In this document: positions 26,220-35,433 of the stretch, piece after piece
Layout of the letters: each line of letters opens with the position of its first letter
How positions within the stretch are numbered: position 1 is the stretch's first letter
Source: Haliscomenobacter sp040401995
GTDB taxonomy: Bacteria > Bacteroidota > Bacteroidia > Chitinophagales > Saprospiraceae
Length of the DNA: 64,000 nucleotides
NCBI GenBank assembly: GCA_040401995.1
Contig: JBBANM010000020.1
Span: 18,740-82,739 of the forward strand
Reading direction: 5' to 3'
Notes under the pieces: generated by a model
Databases searched by the model: none
The model's input: only the letters and a program-made list of their open reading frames with translations
Told to the model about the DNA's origin: nothing
Position numbers and translations under genes: made by a program

Positions 26220-26525
26220 ATGAATATTTCAGTATTGACTCCCGATCGCGAGATTTTCTCTGGCCCAATTGAATCGGTTAAGGTTCCTGGGGTACAGGGC
26301 GAGTTTCAGGTGCTCAAAAATCACGCGCCTATTGTTTCTGCGCTTGATGCCGGTAAGGTAACCATCGTTACTGGCGTAGGGGAATACCGTTATTTTGACA
26401 AAGCAACCAATGCTGTACAAACTACCAGCGGCGCTACGCGTAAGCTGGAGTACAATATCGGCAGCGGATTCATCGAAGTGTTGAACAACGAAGTGTCTTT
26501 GCTGGTACAGGGTTGGCAAGAATAA
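26220..26525 (+). CDS. atpC: F1F0 ATP synthase subunit epsilon, short form
   Basis: 101 residues. Opens with the family pattern MNISVLTPDREIFSGPIESVKVPGVQGEFQVLKNHAPIV and continues as the beta-sandwich domain that binds gamma and the c-ring. The protein ends after EVLNNEVSLLVQGWQE, so the C-terminal two-helix inhibitory domain of the usual 130-140-residue form is missing. The stop is followed by a strong terminator, so the gene is not cut by the next gene. Confidence 0.93.
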   Translation: MNISVLTPDREIFSGPIESVKVPGVQGEFQVLKNHAPIVSALDAGKVTIVTGVGEYRYFDKATNAVQTTSGATRKLEYNIGSGFIEVLNNEVSLLVQGWQE

Positions 26526-26562
26526 TATTTTGTCCTGTTTTTTTAAAAAAATAGGTAGCACC

Positions 26563-26605
26563 AAAACGGGGGAAAGCGAATGGCGTCTTTTCCCCGTTTT
26601 TTTTA
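26563..26605 (+). terminator. Rho-independent terminator of atpDC
   Basis: AAAACGGGGGAAAG and CTTTTCCCCGTTTT form the stem with a 10-base loop, and the T-run TTTTTTTT follows. Confidence 0.85.
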
Positions 26606-26657
26606 TACGTAATTTTCCAGCCAACTTATACCCGCTTGAGCTGTTCCAATTTTTATC

Positions 26658-29108
26658 ATGGATATCGATCAACTAATCGCCAAGGGCGAGCAATGGTTTG
26701 CAGAAAAAAATTGGCAGGCTTTCTCTTTTCAAAAAGACACCTGGGAGGCCTATCTCGAAGGGCTCCACGGTGTGGTCAACGCCCCCACAGGCAGCGGCAA
26801 AACCTATGCTTTATTGATCCCCATTTTACTGGAATTTATCCGCTCCCATCCCCACAATCCGCAGCAAAAAGACAACGGTCTGCAAGCCATCTGGATTACG
26901 CCCATTAAAGCCCTTGCCCGCGAAATTGAAGGGGCCGCCCAACGCGCTATCGAAGGTTTAGGACTCAACTGGGAGGTGGGCATTCGCACTGGCGACACGC
27001 AAACCGGGGAACGTACGCGCCAAAAAAAGAAACCACCCGAATTGCTCATCACCACGCCCGAGAGTTTACACCTGCTATTGGCGGCCAAAGAATACCCCAA
27101 ATTTTTTAAAAATCTGCAAGCTGTAGTGGTTGATGAGTGGCATGAACTGGTGGGTTCAAAACGCGGCGTACAAATGGAATTGGCCTTAGCCCGCTTCAAA
27201 ACGCTGCAACCGCAACTTAAGATTTGGGGAATTTCCGCTACAATCGGTAACATGGAGGAGGCCGTTGAAGTGCTTTTGGGTAGTTCTATTCATTCTCCTT
27301 ACCGCATCATCCGGGCAGAATTACCCAAACGCATTCAGGTGGAATCCATCATCCCCGAGGAGATGGAAAAATTTCCTTGGTCGGGGCATTTGGGCATCAA
27401 ACTCATACATCAAGTGCTGCCGCTTATCGAAAACAGCCAAAGCACGCTGATTTTTACCAACACCCGAGCCCAATGTGAGATTTGGTACCAACAATTGCTA
27501 GAGGTAGCACCCGACTTGGCCGGTGCCATCGCTATGCATCATGGTTCCATCAGTCGAGAACTGCGCGATTGGGTGGAAAGTGCCCTCCACGATGGCACTT
27601 TAAAGGCAGTAGTTTGTACTTCCAGCTTGGATCTGGGGGTTGATTTCCGGCCAGTGGAAACCATCGTTCAGGTGGGCAGCGCCAAAGGGGTAGCGCGATT
27701 TACCCAACGCGCTGGTCGCAGCGGCCACCAACCTGGCGCCTTGAGTAAGATCTATTTTGTTCCCACCCACGCTTTGGAGCTTTTGGAAGGCGCCGCCCTG
27801 CGCAATGCCATTGAAGCAAAAGCAGTGGAAAGTCGCACGCCTTATATTCGCACTTTTGATGTTTTGATCCAGTATTTAATCACTTTGGCGGTAGGAGAAG
27901 GTTTTTTTCCACCTGAAATCCTGCCGGAGATCCGCGGTACCTTTTGTTTCAACAGCATCAGCGACGAAGAATGGGCTTGGGCGCTCGATTTTATCACCTC
28001 GGGCGGTCAGGCGCTGTATGCGTATGACGAGTACAAAAAAGTGGAAGTCGAGGCCGGTTTTTATCAGGTCAAAAATCGGCGCATCGCCATGTGGCACCGC
28101 ATGCAGATTGGCACCATAGCGAGCGATGTCAATTTACAGGTGAAATATGTTTCGGGCGGATACATTGGCACCATCGAGGAATGGTTCATTGGACAGCTCA
28201 AACCGGGCGATATTTTTTGGTTTGCTGGGCGCAGTTTGGAATTGGTGCGGATCAAGGAAATGACCGTACAAGTGCGGAAAAGTGATAAAAAAACCGGAAA
28301 AATTCCCAGTTGGATGGGCGGAAGATTGCCTTTGTCCTCCCAATTGAGCGCTTTTTTACGCGATATCATCGATGAAGCGGCAATGGATGAAGCCAACTCG
28401 GTTGAGGTTACAGCACTGGCGCCTTTACTCGATATGCAAAAGGAGCGTTCGCACATTCCACGTCAAAACGAGTTACTGGTGGAATATTTTCACAGCCGCG
28501 AAGGGTACCATTTGTTGATCTATCCTTTTGAGGGGCGTTCGGTACATGAAGGGATGAGCGCTTTGATTGCTTACCGGATTTCCCAACTGCAGCCCATTTC
28601 TTTTTCTATTGCGATGAATGATTATGGCTTTGAGCTGCTTTCTGATTCGCCGATGGAGATTAAAGAGGTGTTGCAATCGGGTTTGTTTTCGGCGCGCAAT
28701 TTGAGTTCCGACATTCGCGACAGCATCAATTCTACCGAGTTGGCGAAACGCCGTTTTCGCGATATTGCCAGTATTGCGGGTTTGGTGTTCAAAGGCTATC
28801 CGGGTAAGCAAAAAAAAGACCGTCATATTCAGGCTTCGGCGCAGCTTTTTTTCCAAGTGTTCAGCGATTATGAACCCAATAATTTACTGCTCCTCCAAGC
28901 TTTTGAGGAAGTGCTGACCTTTCAGTTGGAGGAGGAGCGCCTGCGTCGGGCGCTCCTCCGTATCCATCAGCAAAAAATCGTGTTGCGGCAACCCACGGGT
29001 TACACGCCATTTTCTTTTCCTATCATCGTTGACCGCTTGCGCGAGCGCTTGAGCTCCGAAAAACTAGCCGATCGCATTCAAAAAATGAAGGTCATGCGAT
29101 TTGGGTAA
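26658..29108 (+). CDS. Ligase-associated DNA damage response DEXH box helicase (Lhr-like)
   Basis: 816-residue superfamily 2 helicase. Motif I PTGSGKT (43-49), motif II DEWH (159-162), motif III SATIGN, motif IV region IFTNTRAQCEIWY, motif V CTSSLDLGVDF and motif VI QRAGRSGHQPG. The length and C-terminal region fit the Lhr-core plus DEAD-assoc domains. It belongs with PdeM (13875) and the MBL exonuclease (42599), but is not adjacent to either. The stop codon TAA (29106-29108) is also the flanking repeat of a family A element. Confidence 0.9.
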   Translation: MDIDQLIAKGEQWFAEKNWQAFSFQKDTWEAYLEGLHGVVNAPTGSGKTYALLIPILLEFIRSHPHNPQQKDNGLQAIWITPIKALAREIEGAAQRAIEGLGLNWEVGIRTGDTQTGERTRQKKKPPELLITTPESLHLLLAAKEYPKFFKNLQAVVVDEWHELVGSKRGVQMELALARFKTLQPQLKIWGISATIGNMEEAVEVLLGSSIHSPYRIIRAELPKRIQVESIIPEEMEKFPWSGHLGIKLIHQVLPLIENSQSTLIFTNTRAQCEIWYQQLLEVAPDLAGAIAMHHGSISRELRDWVESALHDGTLKAVVCTSSLDLGVDFRPVETIVQVGSAKGVARFTQRAGRSGHQPGALSKIYFVPTHALELLEGAALRNAIEAKAVESRTPYIRTFDVLIQYLITLAVGEGFFPPEILPEIRGTFCFNSISDEEWAWALDFITSGGQALYAYDEYKKVEVEAGFYQVKNRRIAMWHRMQIGTIASDVNLQVKYVSGGYIGTIEEWFIGQLKPGDIFWFAGRSLELVRIKEMTVQVRKSDKKTGKIPSWMGGRLPLSSQLSAFLRDIIDEAAMDEANSVEVTALAPLLDMQKERSHIPRQNELLVEYFHSREGYHLLIYPFEGRSVHEGMSALIAYRISQLQPISFSIAMNDYGFELLSDSPMEIKEVLQSGLFSARNLSSDIRDSINSTELAKRRFRDIASIAGLVFKGYPGKQKKDRHIQASAQLFFQVFSDYEPNNLLLLQAFEEVLTFQLEEERLRRALLRIHQQKIVLRQPTGYTPFSFPIIVDRLRERLSSEKLADRIQKMKVMRFG

Positions 29109-29166
29109 GAGCTTGTTCAGGTTTTGGATCTGAGGCGAAGGAGAGCAAAATTTGAACAAGCTCTAA
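29106..29166. repeat. Family A fold-back element, copy 5 (shortened)
   Basis: Arms GAGCTTGTTCAGGTTTTGGATCTGA and TTTGAACAAGCTC, flanked by TAA on both sides; the left TAA is the stop codon of the helicase gene. The interior is mostly lost compared with copy 2. Confidence 0.85.
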
Positions 29167-29220
29167 ATTATTTTTGTAAAAGTTTTGCACCTCGCCTTCG
29201 GCGTTGGGGGAAAAAACTTT

Positions 29221-29323
29221 TAGCCACAAATTTTCACAAATTAGGACACAAACTGGCGTTTGTGCCCCCTCCACGAACAGCGTTCGTGCTTTAATTTGTG
29301 AAAATTTGTGCAATTTGTGGCTA
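29221..29323. repeat. Family C fold-back element with two inner hairpins
   Basis: Outer arms TAGCCACAAATTTTCACAAATTA and TAATTTGTGAAAATTTGTG..AATTTGTGGCTA pair. Between them stand two separate hairpins, CACAAACtggcGTTTGTG and CACGAACagCGTTCGTG, giving a three-way-junction shape. TA flanks both ends. It lies in the 252-bp gap after the helicase, before the convergent end of the S9 peptidase gene. Single copy in this window. Confidence 0.7.
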
Positions 29324-29360
29324 CATTTCTCCATCGAAGATGGGGATGCTAATCTTATAG

Positions 29361-31352
29361 CTACTTTTTCAAATACTGATCAAACCACTGCAAATAACGG
29401 TCGATCCGGTCTTTTTGATAACTCGGTACCGCAATGCCGTGAAATTGCCCAGGGTACACAATCAGCTGTGTAGGCACGCCCAAAGTGCGCAAGCCTTGGT
29501 ACATTTGCTCGCTTCCTACCGCTGGTACGTTGAAGTCTTTTTCTCCCACCATGAAAAGCGTTGGCGTTTTTATTTTTTCGATTTGCAAAAACGGGTACGA
29601 CAATTTCAAGTAGCGATCCAGATTTTTCCATGGCGGTCCTAATTCATTTTCGTATTGCTGAATGTATTGATCCACCCCATACAACGACATCACCAAAGAA
29701 ACTCCGGCTCCACTGGCCGCCGCTTTGAATCGCGGATCGGTAGCAATGGTGTAATTGGTAAGGATACCGCCATAACTCCAGCCGCCAATACCCAATTTTT
29801 CGGGATCAGCTACGCCCGTTTGAATTAAGTGATCAGTAGCGCCAATGATGTCGAGAACTTCTTTGTTACCCCAATCGGCGGAGATGATTTTACAAAACTC
29901 CAATCCACGGCCATTGCTGCCTCGGTAATTGACATTGACCACGGCATAACCCGCTTGCGCCAAAATCTGACTGGTGATGTCAAAATCATATTCATCCTGA
30001 CTCACTGGCCCACCGTGGATAAATAAAATGGTGGGTAATTTTTGACCGGCAACTGCTTTGGATGGTTTCAACAACAAATTCGAAACCATAGCGCCATCCT
30101 TGCTTTTGGAAGTGAAGCCTTCCACGGTAGCCAATTCCAATGGCGCCAAAAACTCCTCTTGCTGTTTGGTTAAGCGACGTGGAATACCGTTTTCGACAGT
30201 GTATACTTCACCTGGCATTTGCGGCTCGCTCATCAAGCTGGCCCAAGCGCCATTGGGATGTTTTTCCAAAGAGGAGAAAGCGCGGTTGCCTCCGCTTACT
30301 TTGGTCATTACCCCCGTTTTCACAGCATACTGCGCAATGTACCGCTGGCGATCATCGGTTACCAAAACAGCGACTGATAAGCCGTCTTTTGACCAGCGTG
30401 GGCTGGCGACCGGCCGATCCAATTTTTCCGACAACAACTGCGGCGTTCCACCTTGTTTGGAAATTACCGCCAGTACTTCTTGATCGTACATGTGATAAAT
30501 CTCCGGAGAAGTAGAGCGCAGATAGGCGATGCTCATACCATCGGGGCTCCATTGCGGCGAGCCATCCGAACCCGTCCAAGTGGTCAATTGTCGCATGGTT
30601 GCGCCGGATTTGGCGTCGATGAGATAAATGTCGGTGTTTTCGTTTTTATCAGGATCGGGCGTGCGGTTGCTCACAAAGGCAATTTGGCTACCATCGGGCG
30701 ACCAAACCGGGTTTTCTTCGTTGTAGATGCCGCGGGTCAGGGTATCCAGTTTTTTGGTTGCCACATCAAACAAGTATAGGTGGCTGGGACGGCGATCCAA
30801 GTAGCCTTCCACATCGCGTTTGAATTGGTAGCGATCCAGAACGATGGGTTTGGGTGTTTTGCTCTTGGAAGTATCTTTGGCTTCTGGTGTTTGCAGTACC
30901 AAAGCAATTTTTTTGCCATCCGGGCTCCAGGCATAGCCTTCCAAATCTGCTTTGAGTTCGGTGAGCTGTTTGCCTTCACCGCCTCGCCGATCCAGTAACC
31001 AGATTTGGCTATTGGTGGTGCCTTGTCGGGAAGATACAAAAGACAGGTACTTGCCATCAGGACTCCAACGCGGTTGTGATTCGCCATCGGGGCTGAAGGT
31101 AAGCTGGATCGATAGTTGACCATCCCAGCTGGTCATCCAAACATCGGAGTTGCGTTTGTTTTTGGCCGTATCTACTTTGCTCACTACGTAAGCCACCCAA
31201 GCTCCATCGGGTGACACCCGCACATCGGAAACTGCGGGTAAACGAAAAATATCACTGGTGCGAATGGGGCGCTTGGCGACTGGCGTTTGCGCAGTAAGTG
31301 CCATTGAGGCTACCAAAAAAAGAAATAAGGAAAAAAAAGAAAAGTGCTTCAT
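29361..31352 (-). CDS. Secreted S9 family peptidase (prolyl oligopeptidase type)
   Basis: 663 residues with signal peptide (MKHFSFFSLFLFLVASMALT). TolB-like beta-propeller repeats cover about 30-400 (RWSPDGKYLSFVSS, YAWSPDGKKIALV, VWSPDGSQIAFVSN, QWSPDGMSIAYL). The alpha/beta-hydrolase domain follows with oxyanion HGGP, nucleophile Ser in GGWSYGG, Asp in GEKDFNVP and His in GQFHGI. It likely cleaves short peptides, by acylaminoacyl or dipeptidyl action, in the periplasm. Monocistronic; convergent with the helicase. Confidence 0.93.
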   Translation of the reverse strand: MKHFSFFSLFLFLVASMALTAQTPVAKRPIRTSDIFRLPAVSDVRVSPDGAWVAYVVSKVDTAKNKRNSDVWMTSWDGQLSIQLTFSPDGESQPRWSPDGKYLSFVSSRQGTTNSQIWLLDRRGGEGKQLTELKADLEGYAWSPDGKKIALVLQTPEAKDTSKSKTPKPIVLDRYQFKRDVEGYLDRRPSHLYLFDVATKKLDTLTRGIYNEENPVWSPDGSQIAFVSNRTPDPDKNENTDIYLIDAKSGATMRQLTTWTGSDGSPQWSPDGMSIAYLRSTSPEIYHMYDQEVLAVISKQGGTPQLLSEKLDRPVASPRWSKDGLSVAVLVTDDRQRYIAQYAVKTGVMTKVSGGNRAFSSLEKHPNGAWASLMSEPQMPGEVYTVENGIPRRLTKQQEEFLAPLELATVEGFTSKSKDGAMVSNLLLKPSKAVAGQKLPTILFIHGGPVSQDEYDFDITSQILAQAGYAVVNVNYRGSNGRGLEFCKIISADWGNKEVLDIIGATDHLIQTGVADPEKLGIGGWSYGGILTNYTIATDPRFKAAASGAGVSLVMSLYGVDQYIQQYENELGPPWKNLDRYLKLSYPFLQIEKIKTPTLFMVGEKDFNVPAVGSEQMYQGLRTLGVPTQLIVYPGQFHGIAVPSYQKDRIDRYLQWFDQYLKK

Positions 31353-31449
31353 TGTTTTACTTGGTTAAATGACCTCGCGGGTAGGTCTAATCTTCAGAAT
31401 TTTTTCAACTCCCTAAATTATCATTAAGTCCGAATATTTTTTTGTTGGC

Positions 31450-31489
31450 AAAAAAAAATCCCGATTGCAGGCTAGTGCAATCGGGATTT
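31450..31489 (-). terminator. Rho-independent terminator of the phosphate transporter gene
   Basis: On the minus strand, ATCCCGATTGCA and TGCAATCGGGAT form a perfect 12-bp stem with a 6-base loop, followed by a run of T. It lies 23 bp after the transporter stop. Confidence 0.9.
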
Positions 31490-31511
31490 GATGAATGGAA
31501 TCATCTATATT

Positions 31512-32891
31512 TTACACAAACAGCAATTTCATAATGTAGTAAATACCGCCAGAGAGAATGATAGTAACCGGCAAAGTCAAAATCCAAGCGATGAGGATGT
31601 TCATCAAGGTGGAACGTTGCAGGTTTTGGGTGCCATCTTTCGCCATCATGGTACCAGCAACTGCCGAAGAAAGTACCTGGGTGGTACTCACCGGCGCCTT
31701 GAAGAAAGTACTCAACGCGATGGTGCTGGCCGCAACCAACTCGGCAGTAGCACCTTGCGCATAAGTCAAGTGCGTTTTACCAATTTTTTCGCCGATGGTC
31801 ACTACAATGCGTTTCCAACCAATCATGGTACCCAAACCAAGGGCAATAGAAATGAGGATGATGACCCAACGTGGTGCAAAATCTGTATAATCCTTCAAGC
31901 CTTTAACTATGGCTTTTACTTCGGTTTTTTGTGCCTTATCATAGAAAGGCTTATCACCCGTATTGGCTTCAACATGTTTTACCATGTATTGCAACTGCGC
32001 GCGTACAGCGGGGCGGTTCAACACGGGTTCAGCAAGAAGAACGCGCAGTTTTCCAATAGATTCAATCACTTCTTCGGCATCTTCGTTTTCACCAACCTTT
32101 GCTACGGTGCTATTGGTCAGCTGCTCGATGCGATCCATTTTTCCGCGTAAGACACCTGGATCGAAAGTGGTGTTCAAAGCAAATTGCACGGGAAGAAAGA
32201 TCAACAATACGATGCTGAACAAGCCCACCCCTTTCTGTCCGTCGTTGGAACCATGGAAGAAACTAACTAGGGTACAGGTCGTAATCAGGATAGCGCGGAT
32301 CCAAAGCGGTGGCGCTTCGCCGCGAGCTGGTTCGTCAAAGATGACTTTATTCTTGATGATGCCCATTAAGAAGTACATCAAAAGCATGGCTGCCAGCGCG
32401 CCAAAAAGAGGAGAAAATAACAACGACAAACCAATTTCTTGCGCTTTGCTCCAGTTTACGCCGTCGCCTCCATGCAAGGAGAAGAACACCAATCCTACGC
32501 CAATCAAGGCGCCGATCATGGTGTGCGAGCTAGAACAAGGAATGCCAAAGTACCAAGTACCTAGGTTCCAAATGATGGCGGCCAATAATACCGCCAATAT
32601 AATGCTGACACTTTCGGCAAAAGGAATGGCCATCATGTCGTTGATAGGCAACAATTTAATGATCCCCATCGCTACACCGATCCCGCCGGTAATTACGCCC
32701 AAAAAGTTGAAAATACCCGACCAAATAACGGCGATATTGGGTTTCAATGAATTGGTGTAAATGACGGTAGCAACCGCGTTGGCAGTATCGTGAAACCCGT
32801 TGATAAACTCAAATCCCAGTACGCAAATGATACAAAAGATCAAGAGCAGAGTTCCTGAAGTACTGAGTACCGAAAAATCAATAAAATTCAT
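31512..32891 (-). CDS. PiT family inorganic phosphate transporter
   Basis: 459-residue membrane protein. The PiT signature appears twice: FINGFHDTANAVATVIYTNS near the N-terminus and FFHGSNDGQKGVGL in the second half, together with PCSSSHTMIGALIGVG and the mirror motif APVSTTQVLSSAVAG. A soluble loop of about 110 residues (about 255-345, DRIEQLTNSTVAKVGENEDAEE) splits the two halves. It carries phosphate with a cation into the cell. No PhoU-like partner gene lies next to it. Confidence 0.92.
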   Translation of the reverse strand: MNFIDFSVLSTSGTLLLIFCIICVLGFEFINGFHDTANAVATVIYTNSLKPNIAVIWSGIFNFLGVITGGIGVAMGIIKLLPINDMMAIPFAESVSIILAVLLAAIIWNLGTWYFGIPCSSSHTMIGALIGVGLVFFSLHGGDGVNWSKAQEIGLSLLFSPLFGALAAMLLMYFLMGIIKNKVIFDEPARGEAPPLWIRAILITTCTLVSFFHGSNDGQKGVGLFSIVLLIFLPVQFALNTTFDPGVLRGKMDRIEQLTNSTVAKVGENEDAEEVIESIGKLRVLLAEPVLNRPAVRAQLQYMVKHVEANTGDKPFYDKAQKTEVKAIVKGLKDYTDFAPRWVIILISIALGLGTMIGWKRIVVTIGEKIGKTHLTYAQGATAELVAASTIALSTFFKAPVSTTQVLSSAVAGTMMAKDGTQNLQRSTLMNILIAWILTLPVTIILSGGIYYIMKLLFV

Positions 32892-33092
32892 GGCAAGCTG
32901 ATTAGTTATCTTGGTAATATGTGTTTTTTTCGAACCTGGTGGGGGTTACAAATCCGGCTTTTTAAGCCAATGCGACAAATTAAGAATTTCCACGGAAATA
33001 ATTAAAGAACAAATGTGGGGCTTGAATATCAGGATACCAAAAAAAACGTGTAAAGTTAAGGTTAACGTTCTGTGCGCACGAAATTAAAAGAT

Positions 33093-34253
33093 TTAAACAG
33101 TAGCTTTTAGTAGCTTGATACAGAAGGTAGTGCCTTTGTTTTCTTCCGAACGCTTTACAAAAATCTTGCCGCTGTGGTATTCCTCAATGATGCGCTTGGA
33201 CAAGGAAAGTCCCAAGCCCCAACCGCGTTTTTTGGTGGTATAGCCGGGCTGAAAAACCGTTTTGAATTTGGAAAGCGGAATGCCTTTGCCCGTATCGGTC
33301 ACCTCGATAGCGATAGCTTTGTCTTCCTCAAAAACTTCTACCGTTATTGAGCCATGCCCATCCATGGAATCCAAGGCATTGCGCAATAGGTTTTCCACCA
33401 CCCATTCAAACAGCGGCGGATTCATTCGCACCAGCATTGGATCGGTATTGGGATCGGGAAAATCAAAATGCACCTTGCGCGGCGCGCGGCGTTGCATGTA
33501 CACGCGACAGTTTTCCAGTTCCTGATAAATATTGACATTATCCAGGCTAGGAACCGAGCCAATTTTTGAAAACCGCTCGGCAATCAACTCCAATCTGCTT
33601 ACATCATTGCCCAATTCATCCAAGATCTCATGCACGTCGATGTCGTTTTCACGGATGGTTCTAAGGTGTTCGATCCAAGCCACCATACCGGAAATGGGCG
33701 TACCCAACTGGTGCGCAGTTTCTTTGGCCATGCCTACCCATACCCGGTTTTGCTCGGAGCGGCGGGCGGAGCTAAAGCCCAAATAACCAAAGGCAATAAA
33801 CGCACTGATGAGCACCAACTGCACAAAAGGGAAGTAGCGCAATAATCTCAGCGTATTGGATTCTTGATAGTACAGTTTACCAAACCCAGGAATATTAATG
33901 GGTTGGAAACCTTTTTTATCCATTTTCTTGACTTGATTAGCCAAGTAGGTCTTGTTCTTGTCGCTGTCATCCCCAAAATTTCGATCAAAATCGATACGCC
34001 CTTGTAGGTTAACCAAAATAACCGGAATGGTTGTATTGCCATTGATGATCCTGGTAGGCAAAGTCAAGTCTACTTTCTCATCTGAATTGGCGATCACCTG
34101 CATGGCTTCCCCCCAGATGGCTACGTAGTTTCGTTCGCCTTCGGCCAATTTTTGCGTTAGGTAATTGGTGTACAACAAAGAAAGAATAACGATGACAATG
34201 CCCGCAATGGCCAAATATATCTTCCAAGTCGATTTTTTACTGTAAATATCCAT
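33093..34253 (-). CDS. Sensor histidine kinase
   Basis: 386 residues. Two membrane helices (about 11-31 and 140-162) flank a small periplasmic sensor (32-139, PVILVNLQGRIDFDRNF resembles a PAS-like or CHASE-like domain). The phosphoacceptor is His181 in AKETAHQLGTPISG. ATP-binding boxes: VENLLRNALDSM, VTDTGKGIP, FQPGYTTKKRGWGLGLSLSK. No response regulator is adjacent, so it is an orphan kinase. It overlaps nothing but starts 3 bp after the stop of the DUF3089 gene, so the two are one transcript. Confidence 0.92.
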   Translation of the reverse strand: MDIYSKKSTWKIYLAIAGIVIVILSLLYTNYLTQKLAEGERNYVAIWGEAMQVIANSDEKVDLTLPTRIINGNTTIPVILVNLQGRIDFDRNFGDDSDKNKTYLANQVKKMDKKGFQPINIPGFGKLYYQESNTLRLLRYFPFVQLVLISAFIAFGYLGFSSARRSEQNRVWVGMAKETAHQLGTPISGMVAWIEHLRTIRENDIDVHEILDELGNDVSRLELIAERFSKIGSVPSLDNVNIYQELENCRVYMQRRAPRKVHFDFPDPNTDPMLVRMNPPLFEWVVENLLRNALDSMDGHGSITVEVFEEDKAIAIEVTDTGKGIPLSKFKTVFQPGYTTKKRGWGLGLSLSKRIIEEYHSGKIFVKRSEENKGTTFCIKLLKATV

Positions 34254-34256
34254 CTT

Positions 34257-35279
34257 CTATTTGTTCCCGTTGGCCAAGTATGTCGTCAAGCGCAGACTGA
34301 CATTTTCCCGGACATTAAGGTAAAATAAATTGTAATCTGCAATGTGGTAATTGGGATTATTGTAAAGAAAACTCCCTGGAAATTTTGGTTTACTTACCCA
34401 CAAGTAGCCTTTTTCAATTTTTGCATCGCATACCGCCGGCAAAACTTTATCAAACTTCAGCAAAACAGCGCCTTTGTTTAGTTCACGGGGCGCGGTGAGG
34501 GTATCGGTTTTCCAATTCAGGGGGTTTGTTACCACTACTTGCTCTTCTTTCCGGTAAGAAGGCGGGAAATTTCCCGTCAGGTAGGTACGCCAAGAACATA
34601 CACACTGCGTAGCATTTGCCGAATCGCAGGCAGGAATATTTTGAAAATAGCCTTTTTCCACAGGAATGCCCACCAAATAAGCAGCCACCAACTGTTTTTG
34701 CAGGGGTTTGCCGTCAAAAAATTCTTTGAGCAAGCGTTTGCAGTGGGTAGTTCCTTGGCTATGGGAGGCGATGATGATGGGTCGACCTTGGTTGTAATGC
34801 TCCAAATAATATTCAAAAGCAGCTTTGACGTCGGCATACGCAATTTCAAAAACTTCTTTGGCCAGTTCTTGATCTCTGGTAAAATAGGCCATAATGTGTG
34901 CTTGGCGATAACGCGGCGAGTAGAGTTTTCCTACCCCATTGAATATACTGGCCTGAAATTTTATTGTACTTTCATCGGTACGTTGATTGAGTTTGCGATC
35001 CGCCAAATCGGCGTTCCAGGGCATGTCGTCTTTTTTCTTCTTGGTATAGGTAGTAGGGTGTACAAAAAAGACATCCGCTTGGGAATTGCTGCTGGGTTGA
35101 GCGGCCAAGGCTTTGGGCAACGCATCGCTTAAGTCTTTTTTGTCGGGTAAGGCTGCCCAAAAGTCAGGGTTGGCGTAATCTGGCGCCGCGGTTGGCGCGG
35201 TTAATTTTGGAGCTTGAGCCGCGACAAAAGTTGATAACAGAAGCAGCAATAAACTACCGATGATTCGGGAGGTAAACAT
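34257..35279 (-). CDS. DUF3089 alpha/beta-hydrolase, secreted
   Basis: 340 residues with signal peptide (MFTSRIIGSLLLLLLSTFVAAQ). The family core is plain: ADVFFVHPTTYT, ARYRQAHIMAYF-like block RYRQAHIMAYFT, FEIAYADVKAAFEYYLE and the nucleophile elbow IIASHSQGTTH (Ser about 181). Members are lipase/esterase-like; the substrate is unknown. First gene of a two-gene unit with the histidine kinase. No enzyme cofactor is expected. Confidence 0.88.
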   Translation of the reverse strand: MFTSRIIGSLLLLLLSTFVAAQAPKLTAPTAAPDYANPDFWAALPDKKDLSDALPKALAAQPSSNSQADVFFVHPTTYTKKKKDDMPWNADLADRKLNQRTDESTIKFQASIFNGVGKLYSPRYRQAHIMAYFTRDQELAKEVFEIAYADVKAAFEYYLEHYNQGRPIIIASHSQGTTHCKRLLKEFFDGKPLQKQLVAAYLVGIPVEKGYFQNIPACDSANATQCVCSWRTYLTGNFPPSYRKEEQVVVTNPLNWKTDTLTAPRELNKGAVLLKFDKVLPAVCDAKIEKGYLWVSKPKFPGSFLYNNPNYHIADYNLFYLNVRENVSLRLTTYLANGNK

Positions 35280-35433
35280 AGGAGTGTTGATTTAAAATTG
35301 AAATTCGAGGATCTTATATTTAGTGCGTATTCATTGCAACAAACAGGCTGACGGATAATCATTTATTTTTGTCATCCAAACATACTCTATATAAGCGCAA
35401 ACACCTTTTTTACGACATAAAAATCAAAAACAA

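Noticed and set aside
29221..29323. tRNA gene at the cloverleaf-like repeat
   Set aside because: No anticodon loop, no T-loop GTTCGAATC-type sequence or CCA-end pattern; inner hairpins are simple.
31488..32760. Plus-strand frames of 220 and 265 codons opposite the phosphate transporter
   Set aside because: The transporter has both PiT signatures on the other strand; the plus frames have no motif.
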